Below are positions 25,389 to 35,040 of a DNA stretch of 64,000 nt, piece by piece. A program made the translations under genes and the position numbers. The notes under the pieces were generated by a model that was not told where the DNA came from, did not search any database, and saw nothing but the letters and a program-made list of their open reading frames with translations. Source of the stretch: Seleniibacterium sp963677135 (lineage in GTDB: Bacteria; Desulfobacterota; Desulfuromonadia; Desulfuromonadales; Geopsychrobacteraceae); contig CAXXLS010000002.1 of the NCBI GenBank assembly GCA_963677135.2, positions 1 to 64,000 on the forward strand, given 5' to 3'. How positions within the stretch are numbered: position 1 is the first letter of the stretch; every line of letters begins with the position of its first letter.

Positions 25389-25676
25389 ATGAAGATCAGC
25401 CAACAAGATGTCGAGTACGTCGCCCGCCTGGCTCGCCTGACCCTGCAGCCTGAGGAACTGACAACCATGACCGAGCAGATGGATGCCATCCTGGGTTATG
25501 TCGAGAAGCTCAACGAGCTTGATACCGAAGGTATCGAACCCATGGCCCATGCCGTGCCCATGGCCAATGCTTTCAGGGAGGATGACGTCAGATCGTCAAT
25601 CGGCGTTGAACGGGCGTTGCAGAATGCCCCGCAAAAAGACGGCGGCTGTTTCCAGGTCCCGAAAGTCATCGAGTAG
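25389..25676 (+). CDS. gatC: Glutamyl-tRNA(Gln)/aspartyl-tRNA(Asn) amidotransferase subunit C
   Basis: GatC is the small bridging subunit of the GatCAB amidotransferase. The 95-residue protein starts at ATG 25389 (GAGGA upstream); an upstream in-frame ATG would run through the terminator. It shows VEYVARLARLTLQPEEL, EQMDAILGYVEKLNELDT and the Asp-Val-Glu type middle found in all GatC proteins, ending FQVPKVIE. gatA and gatB follow. Confidence 0.95.
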   Translation: MKISQQDVEYVARLARLTLQPEELTTMTEQMDAILGYVEKLNELDTEGIEPMAHAVPMANAFREDDVRSSIGVERALQNAPQKDGGCFQVPKVIE

Positions 25677-25778
25677 GTCGCACCCGGTCTGCCCGTGGCG
25701 CCGGCGCCGATCAAATCGTCGTTTTGCTGGAAATTTTAAATATTACTGAACTGTTACGCGGACAGTTTTGGAGTTTGT

Positions 25779-27239
25779 ATGTCATTTGAAAGTTTAACCA
25801 TAGGACAGATGCGAGATGAGCTGAAGACCGGCTCAGTGACTTCCGTTGCCCTTACCAGGGCCTGCCTGGACCGGATCAAGGCCACGGATGACAGGCTCAA
25901 CGCCTTTATTACGGTGTGTGAAAAGGAAGCCCTGGCCATGGCCGAGGCGGCCGATCAGAGGATAGCGCAGGGTGAGGAAACGCCCCTTCTGGGCGTGCCC
26001 CTGGCGGTCAAGGATATTTTCAATATGACCAATGTCCGGACCACCTGCGGTTCCGCGATCCTGGCCAATTTCATTTCGCCCTACGACGCGACGGCCGTCG
26101 CCCGTCTGGCCGCCCAGGGAGCCGTCATTGTCGGCAAGCTCAACATGGATGAATTTGCCATGGGCAGCTCTAACGAAAACAGTGCCGCGGGTCCGGTCAA
26201 GAACCCCTGGAATCTCGAATGTACCCCGGGCGGTTCATCCGGAGGCAGCGCCGCTGCCGTCGCCGCCCGCCAGGTGGTTGCCGCCCTCGGTACCGACACC
26301 GGCGGGTCCATTCGTCAGCCCGCTTCCCACTGCGGGGTCGTCGGTCTCAAGCCGACCTATGGCAGGGTCTCCCGTTACGGAGTGATTGCCTATGCGTCAT
26401 CCCTCGACCAGGTCGGCCCGCTGGCCGGAAACGTGGAGGATTGCGCCCGCCTGCTCGGCGCTGTTGCCGGTCATGATCCGGCTGATTCGACGTCCGTCGA
26501 CTGTCCGGTCCCGGATTACCTGGCCACCCTCAAAGACGGAGTTCAGGGGAAAAAAATCGGGCTGCCGCGCGAATATTTTATCGCTGGGCTCGATGCCGAC
26601 GTCAAGCGCTCTCTGGATGAAGCCATTGCGGTATATCGTCAGCTGGGTGCCGAATTCGTCGAGGTCAGTCTGCCCCACACCGATTATTCGGTGGCCTGCT
26701 ATTACCTGATCGCAACGGCCGAAGCTTCGAGCAACCTGGCTCGCTATGACGGCGTTCGCTACGGGGTCCGCAAAGACGATGGCAGCGGCTTGATCGGGAT
26801 GTACCAGCAAAGCCGCGCGGCCGGGTTCGGCCCGGAGGTCAAGCGCCGGATCATGCTGGGCACCTATGCCCTGTCATCCGGTTACTATGACGCCTATTAC
26901 CTGAAGGCCCAGAAAGTCAGGACCCTGGTCCGCCAGGATTTTCTCGACGCCTTTGAACAGGTCGACCTGCTGCTGACGCCGGTGGCGCCGACCCCGGCCT
27001 TCAAAATCGGTGAAAAGGTCAATGATCCGCTGCAGATGTACCTGTCCGATATCTTTACCATTCCGGTCAATCTGGCGGGAACCTGCGCGGTCAGCGTCCC
27101 CTGCGGTATGAGCGGCAGGGGCCTGCCCATCGGTCTGCAGCTGATCGGTAAGCCTTTTGCCGAAGCCGAAATCCTGCAGGCCGCCTATGCCTTTGAGCAG
27201 GCGACGGACTGGGGAGGCCAGATCGCCGATCCGGCCTGA
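25779..27239 (+). CDS. gatA: Asp/Glu-tRNA amidotransferase subunit A
   Basis: GatA is the glutaminase/amidase subunit that frees ammonia from glutamine. The 486-residue amidase-signature protein carries the catalytic Lys in VPLAVKDIFN (about 77), the first Ser in GGSSGGSAAAVAA (about 150) and the nucleophilic Ser region GTDTGGSIRQPAS (about 172). The reaction converts Glu-tRNA(Gln) to Gln-tRNA(Gln), and possibly Asp-tRNA(Asn). It lies 102 bases after gatC and 57 before gatB. Confidence 0.96.
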   Translation: MSFESLTIGQMRDELKTGSVTSVALTRACLDRIKATDDRLNAFITVCEKEALAMAEAADQRIAQGEETPLLGVPLAVKDIFNMTNVRTTCGSAILANFISPYDATAVARLAAQGAVIVGKLNMDEFAMGSSNENSAAGPVKNPWNLECTPGGSSGGSAAAVAARQVVAALGTDTGGSIRQPASHCGVVGLKPTYGRVSRYGVIAYASSLDQVGPLAGNVEDCARLLGAVAGHDPADSTSVDCPVPDYLATLKDGVQGKKIGLPREYFIAGLDADVKRSLDEAIAVYRQLGAEFVEVSLPHTDYSVACYYLIATAEASSNLARYDGVRYGVRKDDGSGLIGMYQQSRAAGFGPEVKRRIMLGTYALSSGYYDAYYLKAQKVRTLVRQDFLDAFEQVDLLLTPVAPTPAFKIGEKVNDPLQMYLSDIFTIPVNLAGTCAVSVPCGMSGRGLPIGLQLIGKPFAEAEILQAAYAFEQATDWGGQIADPA

Positions 27240-27296
27240 AGGTAATTTAGGGAAAAAGACTATCCATCAATGATCACCAAGTGACAAGGTTAGACC

Positions 27297-28733
27297 ATGA
27301 ATTCTAAATATGAAGTTGTCATCGGGCTCGAGGTGCACGTTCAGCTGACAACCAAAACCAAGATTTTCTGCGGCTGCTCCACCGCTTTCGGCCAGGCGCC
27401 CAACAGCCAGACCTGTCCGGTCTGCCTGGGGATGCCGGGAGCGTTGCCGGTCCTGAACAGGAAGGTCGTGGAATACGCCATCAAGGCGGGGCTGGCGACC
27501 AACTGCCGGATTGCGCCGCGTTCCATCTTTGCCCGGAAAAACTATTTTTACCCGGACCTGCCGAAGGGTTATCAGATCTCCCAGTTTGAGCTGCCCATCT
27601 GCGAGCATGGCTGGCTCGACATTGAAACCGAAGAGCTGGGTAAAAAAAGGATCGGAATTACCCGGATTCATATGGAAGAGGATGCCGGCAAGCTGCTCCA
27701 TTCCGATGCCAGCAGTTCGTCCGTTGACCTCAACCGGGCCTGCACCCCGCTGCTCGAAGTGGTGTCCGAACCGGATATGCGCAGTGCCGACGAGGCGATC
27801 GCCTATCTCAAGCAGCTGCACCAGATCGTTGTCTACCTGGGGATCTGTGACGGCAATCTCGAAGAAGGGTCCTTCCGCTGCGACGCCAACGTGTCGATCC
27901 GTCCCTGGGGGCAGAAGGAGTTCGGAACCAGGGCGGAGCTGAAAAATATCAACTCCTTCCGGTTTATCAAGCAGGCCATCGAATACGAGGTCGAACGGCA
28001 GATCGATGTCATCGAGGACGGCGGCAGGGTGGTGCAGGAAACCCGCCTGTTCAACGCCGATACCGGCATGACCCGTTCCATGCGCGGCAAGGAAGAGGCG
28101 CACGATTATCGGTATTTCCCCGATCCTGACCTGCTGCCCCTGGAAGTCTCCGATGCCTGGATCGACGAAGTCCGCGCCGGTCTCCCCGAGTTGCCGGCCG
28201 CCAAGTATCAGCGCTACCTGGAGACCCTCGGCCTGCCCGCCTACGATGCCGGGGTCCTCTCCGCGGAGCGGCCGGTTGCCGAATATTTCGACGCCCTGGT
28301 GGTGCTGCACGACAATCCCAAGTTGTGCTCCAACTGGGTCATGGGGGAGGTCCTTGGCGCGGTCAAGGAGAAGGGGATCGCCATCGGCGACTGTCCGGTG
28401 ACGCCGGAACTGCTGGCGGGCATTCTCAGGCGGATCGACGACAAAACCATCTCCGGTAAAATTGCCAAGACGGTTTTTGAAGAGGTCTGGAGCAGCGGCA
28501 AAACCGCCGACCAGGTTATCGAGGAAAAAGGCCTCAAACAGGTGTCCGACAGCGGCGCCATCGAAGCCATCGTGGCCGAGGTGATTGCCGCGAATCCGGA
28601 CGAGGTTGCCGAATACAAGGCCGGTAAGGAGAAGCTGATGGGATTCTTCGTCGGCCAGGTCATGAAGGCCAGCAAGGGAAAGGCCAATCCGGGGATGGCC
28701 AACCAGTTGTTGAAGAAAAAACTGGCCGAATAA
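27297..28733 (+). CDS. gatB: Asp/Glu-tRNA amidotransferase subunit B
   Basis: GatB binds the mischarged tRNA and phosphorylates it. The 478-residue protein keeps IGLEVHVQL, the zinc-type FCGCSTAFGQAPNSQTCPVC near 22-43, NYFYPDLPKGYQISQ near 81, EEDAGKLLHSD near 124 and a C-terminal YqeY-type helical domain. It is the last of the gatCAB set; mtnA follows after 69 bases. Confidence 0.96.
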   Translation: MNSKYEVVIGLEVHVQLTTKTKIFCGCSTAFGQAPNSQTCPVCLGMPGALPVLNRKVVEYAIKAGLATNCRIAPRSIFARKNYFYPDLPKGYQISQFELPICEHGWLDIETEELGKKRIGITRIHMEEDAGKLLHSDASSSSVDLNRACTPLLEVVSEPDMRSADEAIAYLKQLHQIVVYLGICDGNLEEGSFRCDANVSIRPWGQKEFGTRAELKNINSFRFIKQAIEYEVERQIDVIEDGGRVVQETRLFNADTGMTRSMRGKEEAHDYRYFPDPDLLPLEVSDAWIDEVRAGLPELPAAKYQRYLETLGLPAYDAGVLSAERPVAEYFDALVVLHDNPKLCSNWVMGEVLGAVKEKGIAIGDCPVTPELLAGILRRIDDKTISGKIAKTVFEEVWSSGKTADQVIEEKGLKQVSDSGAIEAIVAEVIAANPDEVAEYKAGKEKLMGFFVGQVMKASKGKANPGMANQLLKKKLAE

Positions 28734-28802
28734 GGCCGGCAGGCGATGTGTTTGATAAAATTGAAAACCAGCGACTTGATTTGACAGAAGGAACAGGCAG
28801 AG

Positions 28803-29870
28803 ATGGCGAGTTGTCCTATTGATCCCAGCGTGATACGGCCCATCCGCTTCGTGGCGGGCAAGTGTGAAATGATTGACCAGCGCCTGCTGCCGGCAGAGGA
28901 AGTCTGGCTCAGTTATGATTCCTACCAGGGGGTTGCCGACGCCATTCGCGAGATGGTCGTCCGCGGCGCCCCCGCCATCGGTGTCGCTGCCGCTATCGGC
29001 GCCTGGTTCGGCGCCCGGGATATCGCCACCGAGGACAGCCGGGAGTTTTACCGGCAGTTTGAGGAGATCTGCGCGGTTCTTGCGGCGACCCGGCCGACGG
29101 CCGTCAACCTGTTCTGGGCCCTTGATCGCATGAAGAGCTTCGCTCAGGCCAATCTGGATCGCAGCGTGACGGAGCTCAAGATCGGTCTTGAATACGAGGC
29201 CTTGGCCATCGCCCAGGAAGATGAAATGATCAACCGTAAAATGGGCAAATTCGGCGAGCCGCTGCTGCCGGACGGGGCCAGGGTCCTGACCCATTGTAAC
29301 GCGGGAGCGCTGGCCACCGGGGGCTACGGAACCGCTCTGGGGGTTATTCGGGCGGCGGTGGCCGCCGGCAAGACAATCTCCGTGATCGCCGATGAGACCA
29401 GGCCGTTTCTGCAGGGGGCCCGGCTCACCGCCTGGGAGCTCCACAAGGAGAACATTCCGGTCACCCTCATCTGCGACAACATGGCCGGGTACCTGATGAG
29501 CAAGGGCGAGATCGATTGCGTGATCGTTGGCGCCGACCGTATCACCGCCAATGGCGATGTCGCCAACAAGATCGGAACCTATACCGTGGCGGTGCTGGCC
29601 AGGGAACACGGGATCCCCTTCTATGTCGCGGCCCCCGTATCGACCATCGACCTCAGCCTCAGCGATGGTGCTGCCATTCCCATAGAAGAGCGCAATGCGC
29701 GCGAAATCACCCACGTCAAGGACGTGCAGCTGGCCCCGGAAGGCATTGCCGTGCGCAATCCCGCCTTCGACGTCACCCCGGCCCGGCTGGTGACCGCCAT
29801 CATCACGGAACGGGGGGTTGCCCGGGGCGATTACGGCAACGCCCTGCGGAAGATCGTCGACCACGGTTAA
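28803..29870 (+). CDS. mtnA: S-methyl-5-thioribose-1-phosphate isomerase
   Basis: MtnA isomerises methylthioribose-1-phosphate to methylthioribulose-1-phosphate in methionine salvage. The 355-residue eIF2B-like protein has VVRGAPAIGVAAAIG near 56, the catalytic Cys in THCNAGALATGGYGTALG near 165 and the catalytic Asp in GADRITANGDVANKIGTY near 243. No other methionine-salvage genes are nearby; as in many anaerobes the pathway may be partial or use alternative steps. Confidence 0.94.
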   Translation: MASCPIDPSVIRPIRFVAGKCEMIDQRLLPAEEVWLSYDSYQGVADAIREMVVRGAPAIGVAAAIGAWFGARDIATEDSREFYRQFEEICAVLAATRPTAVNLFWALDRMKSFAQANLDRSVTELKIGLEYEALAIAQEDEMINRKMGKFGEPLLPDGARVLTHCNAGALATGGYGTALGVIRAAVAAGKTISVIADETRPFLQGARLTAWELHKENIPVTLICDNMAGYLMSKGEIDCVIVGADRITANGDVANKIGTYTVAVLAREHGIPFYVAAPVSTIDLSLSDGAAIPIEERNAREITHVKDVQLAPEGIAVRNPAFDVTPARLVTAIITERGVARGDYGNALRKIVDHG

Positions 29871-29882
29871 GACAGGAGATCT

Positions 29883-32800
29883 ATGAGCCCAGGATTGGCG
29901 TGCATAAAGGAAAAACTGGCTGGTCTCGATAGCCAGCGGGCCGCTCTGGTTGAGTGGCTGGACAGCTTCGCCCTGCTGGACGGGCAGCGCTGTTGCGCCA
30001 ACCTTGAATCATTGCATCTCTTCCTGAATGACAGCGATCTGCTGGCCCAGGTCCTTGATCGGGCTTTTTCCGCCGCCGATCCGGACAGTGCGCTGAATCT
30101 TCTTGAGCGCCTGTCCGGGCTGCTGGCCCGCGACAGCCTCGTTCCCGTTCTGCAGGACCCGGTACGGTGCGGCCAGCTGCTGACGGTGCTCGGCGGGTCT
30201 CCTTTCCTGGCGGGGATTCTGTGCCGCGACGGCCGCTATTTCAAGGCCCTGTTCCTTGACGGAATGATCGATCAGGCGGTCCCCGAGGCCACCATGCTCG
30301 CTGAACTGCGGCAACAGATCCCGGTCGACAGCGAATTCCCCGTTCTGAAAAAGGGCCTGCGTCAATACAAGGCCAGCCAGATCCTGCGCATCGGCAGCCG
30401 TGACCTGTGCGGACTGGCAACCCTCGAAGAGGTGATGGAGGAGCTGTCCGGGCTGGCGGCTGCGAGTCTGCAACGCGCCTACGAGGTCTGCCATCATCAG
30501 CTGCAGGAGGAGTACGGCCAACCCTTGCAGGTCGATACCGGAAAAGAAACGTCTCCCGCCGACATGACGATTCTCGGCATGGGGAAATTCGGTGGCAACG
30601 AGCTTAATTTCTCTTCCGATATCGATCTTATCTACTGTTATTCCTCGACTCACGGCGAGACCACGGGCGGGCGGCGGCAGGAAGTCATCAGTCTGCATCG
30701 CTATTTTGTCAAGCTTGCCGAGCTGGTGACCAGGGCTCTTCACCAGGTGACGGAAGATGGTTTCGTCTTTCGGGTCGATACGCGACTGCGCCCCGACGGC
30801 AACAATGGCGACCTGGCGATTTCCATCGACGGTGCCGAGGCGTATTACGAATCCTGGGGGCAGAGCTGGGAGCGGGCCGCCATGATCAAGGCCAGGCCGG
30901 TCGCCGGATCCATCAAACTGGGGGTGGAGTTACTGGCGCGCCTGAAGCCTTTCGTTTACCGGCGTTATCTCGATTTCGGCATGATCGAAGATATCAAGCT
31001 CATGAAGCAGAAAATCAATGCCAGCCTGGATCATGCCGATGAGCGCGAGCGGAACCTCAAGCTTGGTCACGGCGGCATCCGTGAGATTGAGTTCTTCATC
31101 CAGGCCCATCAGCTGGTCAATGGCGGAACCCGGCCGCATCTGCAGTTCCGCAACTCCCTGAGAGTACTCAACCTCCTCGGCAAGGAGGGGCTGGTTTCCG
31201 AGCGGGACCTAGAGGCGCTGAGCAGCGCCTACCGTTTCCTGCGCACGGTTGAACATCGGATTCAGATTGTCCAGGAGCAGCAGACCCACATGCTGCCCGT
31301 TGCGCAAAGGGACTGTACGGTCCTGGCCCGGCGCTGCGGTTTCTCCGGGTGTGACGAGTTCCGCGCCCAGCTGGCCCGGCATCGCCAGGAGGTCAGCGCT
31401 ATCTTCAAGGACCTGTTTCATTCCGCCGATGAGGATGAGCTGCAGGTCCGTCCCGAAGTCCAGATTATCTTTGACCGCTCGGCCGACCCCGATCTGGTCA
31501 AGGATATTCTCGAGGAAAAGGGTTTCAGTAATCCGGATGCCGCTTACGAGACCCTGCAGCATCTGCGTGACGGCGATCCCCACAAACGGCTGACCCGGCG
31601 GGGACGGCGCAGCCTCGAGCGGCTGGCGCCCCTGCTGATGAACGAACTGCTCGATTCGCCGAACCCCGATCAGGCCCTCAACAACCTGGAGGCGTTTCTC
31701 AGTGTCATACGGGCCCGGGATTCCTTTTTCGCCCTGCTGGTGGAGAATCCTGAAACGGTCAAATTGCTGATCGCCCTGTTCGGTTCCAGTCAGATGTTGT
31801 CACGGATATTTATTCAGCGGCCGGAACTGCTCGACACCATGGTGTCCCAGTCCCACGCCGTTGTCGAGAAATCCCGCCTGCAGTTAAGTTCTGAACTGGA
31901 TGACGAGCTGGCCCTGGCTGGTGATTACGAGCTTCAGCTCGATGCTTTGCGCCGGTTCCGGAATGCCGAATTCCTGAGGCTGGCCCTTAATGATCTCCAC
32001 GGCCAGGTCAAGCAGAGCGTAACCGCCCGGCAGTTGTCCTGGCTGGCGGAAGCGTGCCTCGAGCAGGCCTGTCGGCTGGCGCGCCAGGAGCTGGCGGTAC
32101 GCTTCGGCGCTCCCGCCGATGAGACCCATGAGAAGGCTCCGTCTGCCAGCGGCGAAATGGAGTTTGCCATCGTCGGGATGGGAAAGCTGGGGGGGCTGGA
32201 ATTGAATTATCACTCCGACCTCGATATTATTTTTATCTTCTCAGGGGAGGGGAAGACCTGCCCGGTGGCGGAGACCGATCCGGAACGTTTCCGGCAGATC
32301 AGTCACTTTGAATACTTTGCCAAACTGGCCCAGCGGATCATCTCGATCCTGACCCTGGTCACCAGGGAAGGTTTTGTCTACAAGATCGATACCCGCCTGC
32401 GCCCCTCGGGCAATCAGGGCCCGCTGGTCACCAGCCTGGATGCCTTTCTGCGCTACCATCAGGAATCGGCTCAGCCCTGGGAGCGGCAGGCCATGACCAA
32501 GGCCCGGGTGGTCTGCGGTCCGGAGACATTCTGTGAGCGGATTCAGAGCATCATAGAAAAACTGACGTTTGAAAGGCCCCTGCCGCCTGACCTCAAGTCG
32601 GAAATCTACCGGCTCCGCGGCCGCATGGAGCAGGAAATCGCCAGGGAAGGTGAAGGCCTGATCAATATCAAGACCGGTCGTGGCGGTATGGTCGATGTCG
32701 AATTCATCACCCAGTACCTGCAGCTTCTGCATGCCGGAAGCGTCAAGGAGCTCAGGCAACAGGGGACGATCGGAGTTTTGCAGTGCCTTGCCGAGAAACA

Positions 32801-33071
32801 GCTCATCGCTCTCGAGGATGCCGAGCAGCTGATCGGAGGGTATCGGTTTTTAAGACGGCTTGAGAATCGCCTGCGGCTGCTGTACGACCAGTCGATTAAT
32901 GAATTGTCAACCCAGACGAGTGCTTTGCGCAAGGTCGCCCTGAGCCTGGGGTATGGACAGCAAGGGTTGAAACCGGAGATTGAATTTCTTGATACCTATC
33001 AGACGATTACGGAAGGTATTCGCATGTTGCTCGACAAGTATTTGAGGGGTGATAATGGTCAACACCGATAA
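29883..33071 (+). CDS. glnE: Bifunctional glutamine synthetase adenylyltransferase/adenylyl-removing enzyme
   Basis: GlnE adds and removes AMP on glutamine synthetase in response to nitrogen status via PII. The 1062-residue protein has two nucleotidyltransferase domains: GMGKFGGNELNFSSDIDLI near 236 (removal side) and GMGKLGGLELNYHSDLDIIF near 765 (addition side), both with the DxD metal acids. It is somewhat longer than the E. coli enzyme (946). Each domain is followed by a PII-uridylyltransferase-like helical region. It overlaps the next gene by 17 bases. Confidence 0.95.
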   Translation: MSPGLACIKEKLAGLDSQRAALVEWLDSFALLDGQRCCANLESLHLFLNDSDLLAQVLDRAFSAADPDSALNLLERLSGLLARDSLVPVLQDPVRCGQLLTVLGGSPFLAGILCRDGRYFKALFLDGMIDQAVPEATMLAELRQQIPVDSEFPVLKKGLRQYKASQILRIGSRDLCGLATLEEVMEELSGLAAASLQRAYEVCHHQLQEEYGQPLQVDTGKETSPADMTILGMGKFGGNELNFSSDIDLIYCYSSTHGETTGGRRQEVISLHRYFVKLAELVTRALHQVTEDGFVFRVDTRLRPDGNNGDLAISIDGAEAYYESWGQSWERAAMIKARPVAGSIKLGVELLARLKPFVYRRYLDFGMIEDIKLMKQKINASLDHADERERNLKLGHGGIREIEFFIQAHQLVNGGTRPHLQFRNSLRVLNLLGKEGLVSERDLEALSSAYRFLRTVEHRIQIVQEQQTHMLPVAQRDCTVLARRCGFSGCDEFRAQLARHRQEVSAIFKDLFHSADEDELQVRPEVQIIFDRSADPDLVKDILEEKGFSNPDAAYETLQHLRDGDPHKRLTRRGRRSLERLAPLLMNELLDSPNPDQALNNLEAFLSVIRARDSFFALLVENPETVKLLIALFGSSQMLSRIFIQRPELLDTMVSQSHAVVEKSRLQLSSELDDELALAGDYELQLDALRRFRNAEFLRLALNDLHGQVKQSVTARQLSWLAEACLEQACRLARQELAVRFGAPADETHEKAPSASGEMEFAIVGMGKLGGLELNYHSDLDIIFIFSGEGKTCPVAETDPERFRQISHFEYFAKLAQRIISILTLVTREGFVYKIDTRLRPSGNQGPLVTSLDAFLRYHQESAQPWERQAMTKARVVCGPETFCERIQSIIEKLTFERPLPPDLKSEIYRLRGRMEQEIAREGEGLINIKTGRGGMVDVEFITQYLQLLHAGSVKELRQQGTIGVLQCLAEKQLIALEDAEQLIGGYRFLRRLENRLRLLYDQSINELSTQTSALRKVALSLGYGQQGLKPEIEFLDTYQTITEGIRMLLDKYLRGDNGQHR

Positions 33072-34950
33072 GCGGATTCTCATCATCAATGCGGAACTGG
33101 ACTTACGTTATTTTCTGCATCAGTCATTGAGCTCGGCAGGATTTCAGGTGGAAACCGTCGACCGCAGTGCGGAGGGGTTGCGCTTGCTGTTGACCGAAGA
33201 TTTCCACCTCGCTCTGATTGATCTCAACATGCCGGAAATCTCGGGGCCCAACATCTGCAGGGCCCTGCGCAGGCACGACAAGACCAGGGAGCTGCCGATT
33301 GTCATGCTCTCCGGCAAGCCCCTTGATCAGCAGCAGCTTGAGCAGGAAAAGAAAAACTGCGACGCTGAGGATATTCTCGTCAAACCGATTACCGGGATCG
33401 CCCTGCAACAGATGCTGGAGCAGGTCTTCGCCAGGCGCGCTGAGCAGGACGCGGCGAAAGACCACCCGATTCGCGACTTTACCATGCCGATGCTGCTCCA
33501 TCGGTTCTATATGGAAAAGGCCACGGGCCTGCTCCATCTTCAGCACGGCAACGCCAAAAAGATTGTCTATATCAAGGACGGCTATCCCATCTTTACCCGC
33601 TCCAATGTTCTCAACGAATGCCTGGGGCGGATGCTGGTGAAGGAGGGCCGGATGACCCAGGTCGATTGCGATCAGTCGGTCGAACGCAGCCGTGCCAGTG
33701 GCCGTCTCCAGGGAACGGAGCTGATCGACATGGGCCTGCTGACCCCCCAGGAACTGCACGAGGCGCTGATCCACCAGGTTACGGAAAAGCTGTTGACGAC
33801 CTTTGCCTGGCGCAGCGGAACCTGGCGGTTTGTTCCGGGCAAGGATTTCAAGCGGAATGTCACCAGTATCAAGATGACGCCGGCGACCCTGATCGTCAAG
33901 GGGATTGAGCGTTTCTGGACGCCGAGCCAGCTGGATGACTTTCTCGCTCCGTTCCGGTCCGATTACATCAAGCAGGCGACCGATCCCAAATACCGGTTTC
34001 AGGAAGTGGAACTGAGCAAGCGCGGGCAGGCTATTTTCAAAAGCTGCCAGGGGCGGGACACGCTTGAGCAGATCCTCGAAGCGCACCCCCTGGCCCGGCG
34101 CGAGGTTCAGAAAATTATCGCCGCCCTGATGATTGCCGAACTGGTCGAGCGTCATACCACGCCGGTCGAGATTGCCTTTGATGACGAGTCGCAGGGGGAC
34201 GAAGAACAGGTCGTCGATGCCAAGCTGCGTTACAAGATTCTCGATGACTACAAGCGGATTGTCGGGTCCAATTACTTTGCGGCACTCGGAATCGGGGAGA
34301 ATGGCAGTTCCGCCGAGGCCCGGCGCGCCTATTACCGGCTGGCCAAGGAATACCACCCCGACCGCTACTTGGGGAGCGGCCTGTCCCGCGAAATGACCGT
34401 CAAAATCAACGAGATCTTTCAGTATATTACCCAGGCCTACACGGTTCTGAGCGACGCCGACGCCAGGGCCAAGTATGTGGAGGAGCTGCGTCACGGTCCG
34501 GCCAAGAAGCTCGATATTAACCAGGTCATCGAGGCGGAGGGCGCTTTCCAGGAAGGGCGGGCGCTGATCAAGGTGCGCCGCTATGCGGCGGCCGCCAAAG
34601 TTCTGAAGCGCGCCATCGAGCTGAGTCCGGAAGAGCCTGAGTATATGACGGCTTACGCCTGGGCACTGTTCAAGGCGGACTCCGACAATATTGAAATCCG
34701 CAACCGGGCCCTGGAAATTCTGCTGGCCTCCCGCGAGATGAACTCACAGAATGACCTGACGCATCTCTACCTGGGGCACGTCTACCAGTCCCTCAACAAG
34801 GAACGGCATGCGGAAAAGTCTTTCGAGATGGCGGTTCAGGCAAACCCGGACTGCACCGAGGCGCTGCGCGAGCTGCGTCTCATCAATCTGCGCCGGGAAC
34901 AGGTCCCCCAGAATAAAGGGCTGTTCAAAAAATTTCTCAAGAAGGACTGA
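33055..34950 (+). CDS. Receiver-PATAN-J-domain-TPR signalling protein
   Basis: A 631-residue cytosolic protein with four parts: a receiver-like domain (about 8-120), a PATAN/DUF4388 region (about 140-260, with GLLHLQHGNAKKIVYIKDGY), a J-domain (about 405-475, with the HPD tripeptide in KEYHPDRYLG) and TPR-like repeats (about 490-620). The receiver keeps the phospho-Asp (ALIDLNMP) and Lys (ILVKPI), but the acidic pair that binds Mg is replaced (ILIINAELD), so phosphorylation is doubtful. ATG 33055 has GAGGGG upstream; it overlaps glnE. PATAN-J combinations are frequent in Geobacter-type bacteria; the partner is unknown, though J-domains recruit DnaK. Confidence 0.85.
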   Translation: MVNTDKRILIINAELDLRYFLHQSLSSAGFQVETVDRSAEGLRLLLTEDFHLALIDLNMPEISGPNICRALRRHDKTRELPIVMLSGKPLDQQQLEQEKKNCDAEDILVKPITGIALQQMLEQVFARRAEQDAAKDHPIRDFTMPMLLHRFYMEKATGLLHLQHGNAKKIVYIKDGYPIFTRSNVLNECLGRMLVKEGRMTQVDCDQSVERSRASGRLQGTELIDMGLLTPQELHEALIHQVTEKLLTTFAWRSGTWRFVPGKDFKRNVTSIKMTPATLIVKGIERFWTPSQLDDFLAPFRSDYIKQATDPKYRFQEVELSKRGQAIFKSCQGRDTLEQILEAHPLARREVQKIIAALMIAELVERHTTPVEIAFDDESQGDEEQVVDAKLRYKILDDYKRIVGSNYFAALGIGENGSSAEARRAYYRLAKEYHPDRYLGSGLSREMTVKINEIFQYITQAYTVLSDADARAKYVEELRHGPAKKLDINQVIEAEGAFQEGRALIKVRRYAAAAKVLKRAIELSPEEPEYMTAYAWALFKADSDNIEIRNRALEILLASREMNSQNDLTHLYLGHVYQSLNKERHAEKSFEMAVQANPDCTEALRELRLINLRREQVPQNKGLFKKFLKKD

Positions 34951-35002
34951 TCTGCGTCTTCGGTGACGCCGCCGCGGGCTGCCCCCTTGTTCTGAAGTGA
35001 CT

Positions 35003-35027
35003 CGGCTCCATGGCGAAACGGGAGCCG
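35003..35027. terminator. Stem-loop between convergent genes
   Basis: CGGCTCC (35003-35009) pairs with GGAGCCG (35021-35027) in the 90-base gap between the receiver-J gene and the opposing ttcA. It may serve both strands; no strong U-run on either side. Confidence 0.4.
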
Positions 35028-35040
35028 GACAGGCTGTTCT

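Noticed and set aside
27267..29864. 865-codon minus-strand open frame opposite gatB and mtnA
   Set aside because: It spans two well-supported plus-strand genes and has no recognisable domain or ribosome site, so it is a codon-bias artefact.
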